Positions 1-8,443 of a stretch of 64,000 nucleotides of DNA are shown here, in pieces. How positions within the stretch are numbered: position 1 is the stretch's first letter; every line of letters starts with the position of its first letter. Below the pieces are notes generated by a model. That model made no database searches, was not told the origin of the DNA, and saw only the letters and a program-made list of their open reading frames with translations. The stretch is from Tabrizicola sp. Its GTDB lineage: Bacteria > Pseudomonadota > Alphaproteobacteria > Rhodobacterales > Rhodobacteraceae. The DNA lies in NCBI GenBank assembly GCA_016792685.1, contig JAEULQ010000116.1:1-64000 (forward strand), in the 5' to 3' direction. A program made the translations under genes and the position numbers.

Positions 1-1
1 T

Positions 2-592
2 GCCGTCCTGTTCCTGTTCCCGATCATCTTCCTGACCGTGCTCTTCAATGCCCGCTTCTTCACCGATCCGTCGAAGCGGAACCTTTACGTCGGCGCAGTC
101 CTGGTGATCGGCCTCTGGGCCTATTCGGGCCTCGCCTTCAACATGGATCCGCTCGGCATCTGGTCGATGGAGCCGAACATGCTGAACGTCTTCGTTTCGG
201 TCGTGTTCGTGAACTCGCCCACCGTCTTCCGCATCGTCCGCGGCATCGTCATGGACCTCAAGTCGCGCGACTATGTGGCCGCCGGCCAGACCCGCGGCGA
301 GGGTCCCTGGTACATCATGCTGTGGGAAATCCTGCCCAACGCACGCGGTCCCCTGATCGTCGATTTCTGCCTCCGGATCGGCTACACCACGATCCTGCTC
401 GGAACCCTCGGCTTCTTCGGCCTCGGCGTGTCGCCCGACAGCCCGGACTGGGGCTCCACGATCGACGACGGTCGCAAGACGCTCAATATGTTCCCGCATC
501 CAGCGGTCGTTCCCGCCCTTGCCCTCATGAGCCTGGTCCTCGGCCTGAACCTTCTGGCCGACGGGTTGCGCGAAGAAAGCCTGAAGGATTGA
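2..592 (+). CDS. Dipeptide/oligopeptide ABC transporter permease (DppC/OppC family), 5'-truncated
   Basis: This is the C-terminal 196 residues of an inner-membrane permease for peptide uptake; the start lies before the window. Reading frame 2 is open from base 2. Hydrophobic segments alternate with the cytoplasmic EAA-type loop (around AAGQTRGEG...LPNARGPL) that contacts the ATPase. The next gene, a double peptide-transport ATPase, begins 4 nt after the stop, so the two are surely one operon. The family could carry peptides, nickel or other small solutes; the sequence does not decide the substrate. The permease call is firm. Confidence 0.88.
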   Translation, partial: AVLFLFPIIFLTVLFNARFFTDPSKRNLYVGAVLVIGLWAYSGLAFNMDPLGIWSMEPNMLNVFVSVVFVNSPTVFRIVRGIVMDLKSRDYVAAGQTRGEGPWYIMLWEILPNARGPLIVDFCLRIGYTTILLGTLGFFGLGVSPDSPDWGSTIDDGRKTLNMFPHPAVVPALALMSLVLGLNLLADGLREESLKD

Positions 593-596
593 CGCC

Positions 597-2684
597 ATGA
601 CCGACGCAGCCTGGGATCCCTCGCAACCGATCCTCGAGATCGACCACCTGTCGATCAGCTTCTTCACCCGCCTGCGCGAGATTCCGGCGGTGATGGACTT
701 CTCGTGCAAGGTCATGTCGGGCGAGGCCATGGGCCTTGTCGGCGAATCCGGCTGCGGCAAGTCGACCGTGGCCCTGGCCGTGATGCGCGAGCTTGGCAAG
801 AACGGCCGGATCACGGCCGGGACCATCAAGTTCAAGGGCCGCGACCTGACCCATATGGGGGACGAGGACCTCCGCCACATCCGTGGCTCGGAAATCGCGA
901 TGATCTACCAGGAGCCGATGGCCTCGCTGAATCCGGCGATGAAGATCGGTGCGCAACTGGCCGAAGTGCCGATGATTCATTCCGGCATGTCGAAAGACGA
1001 CGCCTGGAAGCTTGCCCGCCAGATCGTCGCCGACGTCCGCCTGCCCGACCCCGAGCGGATCATCAACGCCTATCCTCACCAGCTTTCGGGTGGCCAGCAG
1101 CAGCGCATCGTCATCGCAATGGCGCTGATGGCGAAGCCCGCGCTTCTGATCCTCGACGAACCCACCACCGCGCTGGACGTGACGGTCGAGGCCGGGATCG
1201 TCGATCTCGTCAAGGAACTGGGCGAGAAGTACGGCACTTCGATGCTGTTCATCAGCCACAACCTTGGCCTCGTCATGGATGTCTGCGACCGGATCTGCGT
1301 GATGTATTCGGGCGAGGCGGTCGAGACCGGGAACGTAACCCAAGTCTTCGACAAGATGCGCCACCCCTATACCCAGGCGCTTTTCCGTTCGATTCCGCTG
1401 CCGGGCGCCGACAAGAACGCACGGCCGCTGATCAGCATTCCCGGCAACTTCCCCCTGCCCCACGAACGACCCCAGGGCTGCAATTTCGGGCCGCGCTGCG
1501 ACTATTTCCAGAAGGGCCGCTGCGACGCCGCCGATGTGCCGATGTCCGGCGTTCCCGGCGACGACCGTCACGAAAGCCGCTGCCTGCGCTGGACCGAAAT
1601 CGACTGGGAAGCACCTCCTGCCAAGCGCGAAGTGAAGGAAAAGGCCGCGGTCGGCAAGGTCGTCCTGAAGATGGACGATCTGAAGAAGTACTACGCCGTC
1701 TCTTCGGGTGCGTTCGGCGGCGGGGCCAAGAAAGTCGTGAAGGCCAACGAAACGCTCAGCTTCGAAGCACGCGAGGGCGAAACGCTTGCCATCGTGGGAG
1801 AATCGGGCTGCGGCAAATCCACCTTCGCCAAGGTGCTGATGGGGCTTGAGACCGCGACCTCCGGCTCGATCATGCTTTTTGACGAGAACGTACAGTCGAC
1901 CCCGATCCAGAAGCGCAACACCGATACCGTGTCCTCGGTGCAGATGGTGTTCCAGAACCCATTTGACACGCTGAACCCCTCGATGACCGTCGGGCGTCAG
2001 ATCATCCGTGCGCTCGAGATATTCAAATACGGCAAGTCCGACGCCGAGCGTCACCAGCGCATGCTCGAACTCCTTGACCTGGTGAAATTGCCGCGTGCCT
2101 TCGCCGACCGGATGCCGCGCCAGCTTTCTGGCGGCCAGAAACAGCGCGTCGGCATTGCCCGGGCCTTTGCGGGCGGTGCCAAGGTTGTTGTCGCTGACGA
2201 ACCCGTTTCTGCTCTCGACGTCTCGGTCCAGGCGGCGGTCACCGACCTCCTGATGGACATCCAGCGCGAGAACAAGACCACGCTTCTGTTCATCAGCCAT
2301 GACCTCTCGATCGTCCGCTATCTCTCGGACCGGGTGCTGGTGATGTATCTTGGCCATGTGGTCGAGACCGGCACGACCGATCAGGTCTTCCAGCCGCCCT
2401 ACCATCCCTATACCGAGGCGCTGCTGTCGGCCGTCCCGATCGCCGACACCAAGGTCACCCGCAAGCGCATCGTGCTGGAAGGCGACATCCCGTCGGCCAT
2501 GAACCCGCCGCCCGGCTGCCCGTTCCAGACCCGCTGCCGCTGGAAGTCCCAGGTTCCTGGCGGGCTTTGCGATCGCGAGGTCCCGCCCGTACAGACCCTG
2601 GAAGGCGGCCACCAGATCAAGTGCCACCTTTCGCGCGAAGTGCTGGCGACCATGGAGCCGGTTATCAAGATCGCTGCAGAGTAG
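597..2684 (+). CDS. Peptide ABC transporter ATP-binding protein, fused DppD-DppF type
   Basis: A 695-residue cytoplasmic ATPase powers the permease encoded just upstream. It holds two complete nucleotide-binding domains. The first has Walker A GESGCGKST at residues 49-57, signature LSGGQQQR near 162 and Walker B LLILDEPTTA. The second has an identical Walker A near 400 and signature LSGGQKQR near 510. Each half ends in the Cys-containing oligopeptide-transporter C-terminal motif (GCNFGPRC and GCPFQTRC). The fused layout is that of GsiA/YejF-like proteins rather than separate DppD and DppF. The ATG lies 4 nt after the permease stop. The transported substrate is not evident. Confidence 0.93.
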   Translation: MTDAAWDPSQPILEIDHLSISFFTRLREIPAVMDFSCKVMSGEAMGLVGESGCGKSTVALAVMRELGKNGRITAGTIKFKGRDLTHMGDEDLRHIRGSEIAMIYQEPMASLNPAMKIGAQLAEVPMIHSGMSKDDAWKLARQIVADVRLPDPERIINAYPHQLSGGQQQRIVIAMALMAKPALLILDEPTTALDVTVEAGIVDLVKELGEKYGTSMLFISHNLGLVMDVCDRICVMYSGEAVETGNVTQVFDKMRHPYTQALFRSIPLPGADKNARPLISIPGNFPLPHERPQGCNFGPRCDYFQKGRCDAADVPMSGVPGDDRHESRCLRWTEIDWEAPPAKREVKEKAAVGKVVLKMDDLKKYYAVSSGAFGGGAKKVVKANETLSFEAREGETLAIVGESGCGKSTFAKVLMGLETATSGSIMLFDENVQSTPIQKRNTDTVSSVQMVFQNPFDTLNPSMTVGRQIIRALEIFKYGKSDAERHQRMLELLDLVKLPRAFADRMPRQLSGGQKQRVGIARAFAGGAKVVVADEPVSALDVSVQAAVTDLLMDIQRENKTTLLFISHDLSIVRYLSDRVLVMYLGHVVETGTTDQVFQPPYHPYTEALLSAVPIADTKVTRKRIVLEGDIPSAMNPPPGCPFQTRCRWKSQVPGGLCDREVPPVQTLEGGHQIKCHLSREVLATMEPVIKIAAE

Positions 2685-2840
2685 TCTGCAAGCTGCGTTC
2701 GTCGGGCGGCTTGGTTGTCGCCCGGCCCATGCTGTGCGCTTTGGAAGCGCCTGAAGACCGCAGGCACATAGGACCACCGCAGCTGACCCACTGCGTTGAC
2801 AGGCGTAACGCCGGATTTTTCACGAAGAGCGCTGCGGAAC

Positions 2841-2856
2841 GTGGGCAGTTGCCCAC
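2841..2856. repeat. Perfect inverted repeat between convergent genes
   Basis: GTGGGCA, a 2-nt spacer and TGCCCAC form a perfect 7-bp inverted repeat that ends one base before the stop codon of the minus-strand transglycosylase. It lies in the 173-bp gap between two convergent genes. No clear T-run follows on either side, so a terminator role is possible but not proven. The rest of the gap shows nothing recognisable. Confidence 0.4.
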
Positions 2857-2857
2857 A

Positions 2858-3484
2858 CTACCCGAGGATTGCCTTCACATAGCCCTCGGTCTCGGCATAG
2901 GGCGGGATACCGTTGTGTTCTTCAACGGCTCCGGGCCCCGCATTATAGGCCGCCAGCGCCAGCTCCCAGGTGCCGAACTTGTCGAACATCATTCGCAGAT
3001 AGCGTGCGCCGCCGTCGAGGTTTTCCTCAGGATTGTCGATGTCGACACCCAACGTCGCAGCAGTCTCCGGCATCAACTGCGCCAGCCCCGTCGCGCCCTT
3101 GGTCGAGACCGCGACCGGGTTCCAGCCGCTTTCCTGCTGCACCAGCCGCAGGAACAGATCCTCGGGCACGCCGTGTTTCCGCGCCGCCGCTTTCGCGATC
3201 TCCAGATACTCGCCCTTGTAGCTGCCGCGATAGGCCGGAATTGCACCGGCGCTTTCGATTTGTTCCTTGTTTTTCTTGTACTTGGGCGTGAACTTGACAG
3301 AGCCGCTGTATTGCTTCTTCAGCTTCTTGTCGATCAGGTCAGACTGGCTTTCAAACAGCGCGGCGCGGGATTTGGTCGACCCGGTCAGGTTCAACCCTTC
3401 CGCCCCGGCAACACCCGAGGCGAGGGCCACCAGCGCAAACGCGGCAGCTTGGGCGACACTCCGACTTCCCAGACCCACTTCCAT
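2858..3484 (-). CDS. Lytic transglycosylase (SLT domain), secreted
   Basis: A 208-residue periplasmic enzyme predicted to cleave peptidoglycan glycan strands to 1,6-anhydromuropeptides. I chose the ATG at 3484 because it gives a signal-like N-terminus (hydrophobic stretch [18 protein letters not shown], residues 11-28). The longer open frame reaches into the ssb control region. A basic linker (residues 36-90) precedes the SLT domain (about 93-208). The expected catalytic Glu is E118 in QQESGWNP, followed by [10 protein letters not shown] and [10 protein letters not shown], all hallmarks of family 1 lytic transglycosylases. It is divergent from ssb. Confidence 0.9.
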   Translation of the reverse strand: MEVGLGSRSVAQAAAFALVALASGVAGAEGLNLTGSTKSRAALFESQSDLIDKKLKKQYSGSVKFTPKYKKNKEQIESAGAIPAYRGSYKGEYLEIAKAAARKHGVPEDLFLRLVQQESGWNPVAVSTKGATGLAQLMPETAATLGVDIDNPEENLDGGARYLRMMFDKFGTWELALAAYNAGPGAVEEHNGIPPYAETEGYVKAILG

Positions 3485-3597
3485 CCCCTGCACACCCGGC
3501 GGCGCGACTATAGCCTTTTCCCCCCGGTTTTCCAGCCGCGATTTGGCAGGCATTCCCGATCTAGCAGGAGCGTGCCGATTGCCCCCTGCAAGCTTGG

Positions 3598-3640
3598 TTG
3601 CAGCGGCCAGCGGGCAAGGTATAGGGTTTGTTAACCAACC
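3598..3640 (+). promoter_or_regulatory. Candidate ssb promoter with overlapping palindrome
   Basis: TTGCAG (3598-3603), a 16-bp spacer and TATAGG (3620-3625) resemble a sigma-70-type promoter ahead of ssb. GGTTTGTTAACCAACC (3625-3640) overlaps the presumed start site and is a palindrome with one mismatched pair, which would suit a repressor site. It is not a GTTC-N7-GTTC LexA box of the alphaproteobacterial type. The assignment is by eye only. Confidence 0.35.
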
Positions 3641-3680
3641 GCGGCGAAGCTGCCGCGGACACCAACTCAGGGAGAATCGT

Positions 3681-4205
3681 ATGGCGGGGTCGGTCAACAA
3701 GGTCATCATCATCGGCAACCTCGGCCGCGACCCCGAGGTGCGCAGTTTTCCCAGCGGCGGCAAGGTGGTGAACCTCCGCATCGCCACGTCCGAGACCTGG
3801 CGCGACAAGCAGTCGGGCGAGCGCAAGGAGCGCACCGAATGGCATTCGGTCGCGATCTACAATGAAGCTCTGGGCAAGATTGCCGAACAGTATCTGCGCA
3901 AGGGCTCGACCGTCTATATCGAGGGCCAGCTTGAAACCCGGAAATGGCAGGACCAGTCCGGCGCTGACCGCTACTCGACCGAGGTCGTCCTGCGACCGTT
4001 CCGGGGCGAACTGACCCTGCTTGGCGGCCGTGACGGCGGCGGTTCCGGCGGCGGTTCGGGCGGTGGCGGGGGCTATGACGATCGCGGCGGCTATGATGAC
4101 GGCGGTCAGGCCGGAGGCGGCTATGGCGGTGGCTCGGGCGGCGGTGCCCGGGGTGGCGCTGGCGGTGGCGGCCGGTCGGACATGGACGACGAAATCCCGT
4201 TCTGA
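3681..4205 (+). CDS. ssb: Single-stranded DNA-binding protein
   Basis: This 174-residue protein coats single-stranded DNA in replication, recombination and repair. The N-terminal OB-fold (about residues 5-112) has the typical [14 protein letters not shown] opening and the TEWHSVAIY segment. A long Gly/Asp/Tyr linker (115-165) follows, then the acidic tip MDDEIPF that recruits partner proteins. The ATG at 3681 follows a GGGAG ribosome site and gives the canonical N-terminus; the longer open frame from 3267 is antisense to the transglycosylase and is not real coding sequence. Confidence 0.97.
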   Translation: MAGSVNKVIIIGNLGRDPEVRSFPSGGKVVNLRIATSETWRDKQSGERKERTEWHSVAIYNEALGKIAEQYLRKGSTVYIEGQLETRKWQDQSGADRYSTEVVLRPFRGELTLLGGRDGGGSGGGSGGGGGYDDRGGYDDGGQAGGGYGGGSGGGARGGAGGGGRSDMDDEIPF

Positions 4206-4285
4206 CGCCTCGCCCGGCGCCACTGGACCTTGGCCGACACAATCCCTATATAATCGGTCAACTACTTCTGCCGCCGGGGAGCACC

Positions 4286-4639
4286 ATGCAGGATCAGATC
4301 GAGGGCAAGCCGCTCATCAAGCCCTCCACCACCGATCATCCGCTTTATCCGCAGATCGTCGAGGCCTGCCGGACGGTATTCGACCCGGAAATTCCGGTGA
4401 ACATCTATGATCTTGGCCTGGTCTACACGATCGAGATCGGCGCCGAGAACGAAGTCGACATCACCATGACTCTGACCGCGCCCGGCTGTCCGGTGGCTGG
4501 CGAGATGCCCGGCTGGGTCGCAAATGCAGTCGAACCCCTGCCGGGCGTGAAGCAGGTCGATGTCCAGATGACCTTCGACCCGCCCTGGGGCATGGAGATG
4601 ATGTCCGACGAAGCGCGGCTGGAACTGGGGTTCATGTAG
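4286..4639 (+). CDS. sufT: Fe-S cluster assembly protein SufT-like (MIP18/DUF59 family)
   Basis: This 117-residue cytosolic protein belongs to the MIP18 (DUF59) family, which helps deliver or mature iron-sulfur clusters. The family signature DPEIPVNIYDLGLVY is at residues 31-45, and TLTAPGCPVAGEMP carries the conserved Cys. The ATG at 4286 follows GGGGAGCACC. A sufA-type gene lies 1.6 kb downstream, so the two Suf accessory genes are separated by the SatD-like/DUF3307 pair. The rest of the suf operon is not in this window. Confidence 0.88.
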   Translation: MQDQIEGKPLIKPSTTDHPLYPQIVEACRTVFDPEIPVNIYDLGLVYTIEIGAENEVDITMTLTAPGCPVAGEMPGWVANAVEPLPGVKQVDVQMTFDPPWGMEMMSDEARLELGFM

Positions 4640-4646
4640 CACAAAG

Positions 4647-4751
4647 GCAAGGTATTTGCCTTGCATTGCCAAAAAGCAAACCCAATAGATTGCATTTCAT
4701 AAAAGCAAATCTTTTTCCTTGCATTTCTTGAAAGCAAGGCGAATACTTTGC
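4647..4751 (+). repeat. 29-bp-periodic array of palindromes (candidate operator/iteron array)
   Basis: The AT-rich gap between sufT and the SatD-like gene is filled by three palindromes of form TTGC-N11-GCAA, starting at exactly 4661, 4690 and 4719. Further half-sites lie in phase: GCAA at 4647 and TTGC at 4748. The result is four GCAA and four TTGC half-sites alternating with a strict 29-bp period. The units read TTGCATTGCCAAAAAGCAA, TTGCATTTCATAAAAGCAA and TTGCATTTCTTGAAAGCAA. The last half-site reaches to 3 bp before the ATG. Such an array suits cooperative binding of a dimeric regulator; the downstream protein has a C-terminal HTH and is the obvious candidate binder, which is inference. 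Confidence 0.8.
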
Positions 4752-4753
4752 CC

Positions 4754-5407
4754 ATGACGCGCACCGTTGCCATTCTGACCGGCGACCTGATCCGGTCGAC
4801 CGAGGCCAGCCCCGAAGCCGTTGACTCAGCAATGGGCGTCATTCGCGATTGCGCGGCCCGGATCGGCCCGCGCACCGATTTCACCCGTTTCCGTGGCGAC
4901 GGCTGGCAACTGCGGCTGGAAAATCCCGGCGACCATCTCTGGGCCTGCCTGCTGATCCTCGCCCGGCTTCGCGCGCAAGAGGGTATCCCCGGATGCCGCA
5001 TCGCGGTGGGAATTGGCGCGGAGAATCCGACGGATACCAGGGATCTTTCAACTGCGCTGGGCCCGGCTTTCACCGCCTCGGGTCGGGCGCTTGACCAGAT
5101 GAAGCCCGACCGGCTGCTTGCACTGGACGGAGCCGGCATCGACGCATTCCGCCGCCTGGCCTATCAGGTGGCGGGCGAACTGGTTGGCCGCTGGACCACG
5201 GGTCAGGCCGAAGCCCTGGCCCTGAAGCTTGACCCAGACAGCCCGGCCGACGAGCGATTGTCGAACGAAGCCATCGCCCGAAAACTTGGCATCACTCGAC
5301 AGGCAGTGGACGCAAGGCTCAAGGCGGCGGATTATCCCATCCTCGACGACATGATGCAGGCCTTTATCGACGATTCCCTGCCCCGTGGGAGGACCAAGGA
5401 TGACTGA
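4754..5407 (+). CDS. SatD-like protein with cyclase-like N-terminus and C-terminal HTH
   Basis: This 217-residue protein resembles the SatD family (named from streptococcal secretion and acid tolerance genes; biochemical role unknown to me). The N-terminal half has ILTGDLIRST (D11) and FTRFRGDGWQ (D49), then a GIGAEN segment. This order recalls class III nucleotide cyclases, where two Asp residues bind metal. Residues about 169-192 (SNEAIARKLGITRQAVDARL) form a clear helix-turn-helix. The ATG at 4754 sits just after the 29-bp-period array, and no strong ribosome site is seen; an in-frame TTG at 4748 is an alternative start. It overlaps the DUF3307 gene by 8 nt. Cyclase activity and autoregulation are hypotheses. 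Confidence 0.8.
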   Translation: MTRTVAILTGDLIRSTEASPEAVDSAMGVIRDCAARIGPRTDFTRFRGDGWQLRLENPGDHLWACLLILARLRAQEGIPGCRIAVGIGAENPTDTRDLSTALGPAFTASGRALDQMKPDRLLALDGAGIDAFRRLAYQVAGELVGRWTTGQAEALALKLDPDSPADERLSNEAIARKLGITRQAVDARLKAADYPILDDMMQAFIDDSLPRGRTKDD

Positions 5408-6215
5408 AACCTTCATTGCCCTCCTCTTCGCCCACACGCTTGCGGATTTTGTCCTCCAGACCAACTGGATCGCGACGAACAAGCGCCATCCCCTTGCGCT
5501 AGGTCTGCATTTCGCCGCGGTCTACGCGACAGCCATTGCCGCCACCGGCTCGATCCATCCTGCGCTGCTTGTCCTGGCCCTTGTCCATATCGGCATCGAT
5601 GTCGGCAAGCTGCTGCTCACGGCCGCATGGAAATCGTCCGGCCGGTTGGGGCCGTTCATGCTCGACCAGGCGTTGCATCTTGCGACCCTCGCCGTGCTTG
5701 CGCTCTGGCTTCCCGACCTCTGGGCGCAGGGCCTCTGGGCCCCCGGCGCCATCGTGACCGGCGATGACACCGGCATCCTCGGCACCGGCATCTGGTCCGA
5801 GGAAACGCCCCTGCCCATCAGCCATCTGCCCGCGTTGATGGTGCTGCTGACTGGCCTTGTCCTCGCGACCCGCGCCGGTGGCTTTGCAGTGGGCCTGCTG
5901 ATGGAACCCTTCGCGCCGCATCTGGGCCAGGATGACGAAGGGAAAAGCCTGCCCGGTGCAGGTCGCGTCATCGGACAGCTGGAGCGCGGGCTGATCTTTG
6001 CTCTGGTCCTTTTCGGCCAGCCCGAGGGCGTTGGCCTTCTGATCGCCGCAAAATCCATCCTGCGGTTCGGCGCGGTGAAGGATGACCGTCGCCTCTCGGA
6101 ATACGTCATCATCGGCACGCTGGCCTCCTTCGGATGGGCGCTTGTCGTGGCCTATGCGACGGTTTGGGGGATGGCGGCCCTGCCCCCGCTTGGAATTCCG
6201 TCCGCGGCACCCTAG
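5400..6215 (+). CDS. DUF3307 family polytopic membrane protein
   Basis: A 271-residue integral membrane protein translationally coupled to the SatD-like gene (8-nt overlap, GGGAGGA ribosome site inside the upstream gene). Several hydrophobic segments carry polar residues: FAHTLADFVLQ near the N-terminus, VHIGIDVGK near residue 65, DQALHL near 90, and LERGLIF and AAKSIL toward the C-terminus. Conserved His and Asp within membrane helices suggest a membrane enzyme or transporter rather than a passive anchor, but I know of no proven activity. Co-occurrence with SatD-like proteins suggests a two-part system. Confidence 0.78.
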   Translation: MTETFIALLFAHTLADFVLQTNWIATNKRHPLALGLHFAAVYATAIAATGSIHPALLVLALVHIGIDVGKLLLTAAWKSSGRLGPFMLDQALHLATLAVLALWLPDLWAQGLWAPGAIVTGDDTGILGTGIWSEETPLPISHLPALMVLLTGLVLATRAGGFAVGLLMEPFAPHLGQDDEGKSLPGAGRVIGQLERGLIFALVLFGQPEGVGLLIAAKSILRFGAVKDDRRLSEYVIIGTLASFGWALVVAYATVWGMAALPPLGIPSAAP

Positions 6216-6238
6216 ATTAGGGGGAAAGGAGTCCGCCC

Positions 6239-6598
6239 ATGTTTGGCATTCCCGGCAAAGCCGCCGTCACCTTGACCCAATCTGCCGTGCAGCAGATCGC
6301 CCGCCTGATGGAACGTCAGGGCAGTCAGGGCCTGCGCATCGGCGTCAAGAAGGGCGGCTGTGCGGGCATGGAATACACCATGGACTATGTCACATCGGTC
6401 AACCCGCTGGACGAAGTGGTGGAACAGGACGGCGCCCGGGTGATGATCGCCCCCATGGCGCAGATGTTTCTCATCGGCACGGAAATCGACTACGAGATCG
6501 GCCTGATCGAAAGCGGGTTCAAGTTCCGCAATCCCAACGTGGTCGAAGCCTGCGGCTGCGGGGAATCGATCAAGTTCCGCGAGACACCCGCCGCGTGA
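6239..6598 (+). CDS. sufA: A-type iron-sulfur carrier SufA/IscA (HesB family)
   Basis: This 119-residue cytosolic carrier holds a nascent Fe-S cluster and passes it to apoproteins. The three conserved ligands are visible: C41 in KKGGCAGMEY and C105/C107 in EACGCGES near the C-terminus. The ATG follows an AAAGGAG ribosome site. The gene starts 23 nt after the DUF3307 gene and so may be cotranscribed with it. Symbols sufA, iscA and erpA cannot be separated from sequence alone; the sufT-like gene upstream favours a Suf role. Confidence 0.9.
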   Translation: MFGIPGKAAVTLTQSAVQQIARLMERQGSQGLRIGVKKGGCAGMEYTMDYVTSVNPLDEVVEQDGARVMIAPMAQMFLIGTEIDYEIGLIESGFKFRNPNVVEACGCGESIKFRETPAA

Positions 6599-6682
6599 TT
6601 GTCAAACAGCGCAGCCTGCCGCCGGGTCAAGGTTCGCGCCGACAGATTGTTCCCGATCTGCCGTCTTTTCCTTTCCACTTTT

Positions 6683-6697
6683 ACACGCTAGGCGTGT
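6683..6697. promoter_or_regulatory. Perfect 6-bp inverted repeat upstream of tpiA
   Basis: ACACGC-TAG-GCGTGT lies 25 bp before the tpiA start, within the 123-bp gap after sufA and just after a pyrimidine-rich stretch. It could be an operator or a small 5'-UTR hairpin. No further copy was seen nearby. Confidence 0.3.
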
Positions 6698-6721
6698 CCT
6701 GACTGCAAAGGGGACAGCAGA

Positions 6722-7465
6722 ATGAAGAAACTCGCCGCCGGAAACTGGAAAATGAATGGCACCAAGGCCTCGCTGGCCGAAGTTGCCGCCCTTCTGTCGG
6801 CGCATGGCCAACCAGCCTGCGAGATGTTGCTCTGCCCGCCCGCAACACTGATCGCCGCAATGGCCGAAGCCGCGCAGGGCACGGCGCTGAAGGTTGGTGC
6901 ACAGGATTGCCACCCCAAACCCCAGGGCGCCCATACCGGCGACATCTCGGCCGCCATTCTGAAGGACGCGGGCGCGAGCCATGTCATCCTTGGCCACTCC
7001 GAGCGGCGGACCGACCATGGCGAGACTGATGACCTGGTCCGCGCCAAGGCCGAAGCCGTGGTCGATGCGGGCCTCGTCGCGATCGTCTGCATCGGCGAGA
7101 CCGAGGCCGAACGCGACGCCGGAAAGACCCTGGCAGTGATCGGCACGCAGCTTGACGGCTCGATCCCGATGGGGGCGACTGCGGCCAATCTGGTCGTCGC
7201 CTACGAGCCGGTCTGGGCCATCGGTACCGGCCGCACACCGACCCTGTCCGAGATTGCCGAGGTTCACAGCTTCCTGCGCGGCCGGCTGCGCGGCCTTATC
7301 GGCGACGAGGCCGAGACCGTGCGGATTCTCTATGGCGGATCGGTGAAGCCGTCCAACGCGGTCGAGATCTTTGCCGTTCCGCACGTCGATGGTGCCTTGG
7401 TCGGGGGCGCAAGCCTCAAGGCCGTAGATTTCGGTGCCATCGTCGAGGCGCTTTCAGCCGCCTGA
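6722..7465 (+). CDS. tpiA: Triosephosphate isomerase
   Basis: This glycolytic and gluconeogenic enzyme interconverts dihydroxyacetone phosphate and glyceraldehyde 3-phosphate in the cytosol. It has 247 residues, the usual length. N8 and K10 lie in AGNWKMNG, catalytic H92 in LGHSERR, catalytic E162 in [10 protein letters not shown] (with flexible loop 6), and the phosphate-binding YGGSV lies near the C-terminus. The ATG at 6722 follows AAAGGGGACAGCAGA. The gene appears to be transcribed alone. Confidence 0.97.
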   Translation: MKKLAAGNWKMNGTKASLAEVAALLSAHGQPACEMLLCPPATLIAAMAEAAQGTALKVGAQDCHPKPQGAHTGDISAAILKDAGASHVILGHSERRTDHGETDDLVRAKAEAVVDAGLVAIVCIGETEAERDAGKTLAVIGTQLDGSIPMGATAANLVVAYEPVWAIGTGRTPTLSEIAEVHSFLRGRLRGLIGDEAETVRILYGGSVKPSNAVEIFAVPHVDGALVGGASLKAVDFGAIVEALSAA

Positions 7466-7525
7466 CGACCTTCTCCTGTCGCTGGCAAGCCAGCCTGCGT
7501 CCATCCGGACCTCTAGGTTTCGCCC

Positions 7526-8440
7526 ATGACCGCCCTTGATCCCTCGGCGCGCCGATCCCTTGTCGTTGCCAATCTGATCTGCCTCGCCTCGATGGTGATC
7601 TGGGCGGCAGGCCTGCCCGCGGCCGATCTGATCATCCCGCACATGCCGCCCGTAGCCCTTACAGCCTGTCGCGCGCTCTTGGCAGCCGCAGTGCTGTTGC
7701 CCATCTGGTGGCTGGTCGACGGCAAGTCGGTCGTGCTGGGCGCCAACTGGCTCATGGGCGCCTGGGTCGGCTTTGTCACGCTGGGCCTTGCCTCGTTCTT
7801 CGTGATCATCGCGCTCCAGTTCAACGATCCGGTCACGGTGGCGATCGTCAGCGCGATCATGCCCGTGATCGGCATCCTGCTCGAATGTCTTGCTGATCAC
7901 CGCCCCTTTACCCGGGCGCTGGCCGTTGGTCTGGCCCTTTCGGTCGCGGGCGGGCTGATTGCCGTCAACGGTGCCGAAGGCGAGGTGAGCTTCGGGATCG
8001 GCGTCCTGGCCGCTCTCGCCTCGGTCACCTTCTACACCTGGGGCTCACGCGAGACGGTGAAGGCCTTCCCCGATCTCAGCCCGCTCGGCCGCAGCACCAT
8101 TACTATCGCGGGCGGCGCCATCGTGGCGACGATCGCCGCACTTGCCGATGGCCTCCTGCGGGGTCAGTGGCCAGACTGGGCCGCCATCGGCTGGGTGGAA
8201 TTCGGCGGGCTGGCCGCTTTCAGCATCGGCTCGATGGCCGTGGCACAGCTTCTGTGGATCGTCTCGGTCGGCCGGATCGGCATCGGGGCGGCCTCAATGC
8301 ACATGAATGCCGTGCCCTTCTATGTCATGCTGATCGTGTTCCTGGCCGGCGGGCCCTGGAACTGGTGGCAATCACTCGGCGCCGTCATAGTCGTCACCGG
8401 CGCGCTGATTGCCCAGGGGCTGATTACACGGACAAGGTAA
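7526..8440 (+). CDS. DMT superfamily (EamA) transporter
   Basis: A 304-residue inner-membrane protein of the drug/metabolite transporter superfamily. It shows about ten hydrophobic segments arranged as two EamA repeats (roughly residues 15-150 and 160-300). The first has the usual P-x-x-L-T-A-C-R-A (PVALTACRALLAA) following TM2. EamA proteins export or import small metabolites such as amino acids; the substrate cannot be predicted. The P450 gene starts 4 nt after its stop, so transporter and P450 are probably cotranscribed. Confidence 0.88.
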   Translation: MTALDPSARRSLVVANLICLASMVIWAAGLPAADLIIPHMPPVALTACRALLAAAVLLPIWWLVDGKSVVLGANWLMGAWVGFVTLGLASFFVIIALQFNDPVTVAIVSAIMPVIGILLECLADHRPFTRALAVGLALSVAGGLIAVNGAEGEVSFGIGVLAALASVTFYTWGSRETVKAFPDLSPLGRSTITIAGGAIVATIAALADGLLRGQWPDWAAIGWVEFGGLAAFSIGSMAVAQLLWIVSVGRIGIGAASMHMNAVPFYVMLIVFLAGGPWNWWQSLGAVIVVTGALIAQGLITRTR

Positions 8441-8443
8441 GCC

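Noticed and set aside
525..2777. 750-residue minus-strand ORF
   Set aside because: It is fully antisense to the double ABC ATPase, whose motifs are unmistakable. High-GC DNA often leaves such shadow frames open.
3560..3680. LexA (SOS) box before ssb
   Set aside because: No GTTC-N7-GTTC pattern was found; only an unrelated GGTT...AACC palindrome is present.
4647..4751. Mobile-element origin of the palindrome array
   Set aside because: No transposase, target duplication or terminal repeats; the array stops at gene borders as an operator region would.
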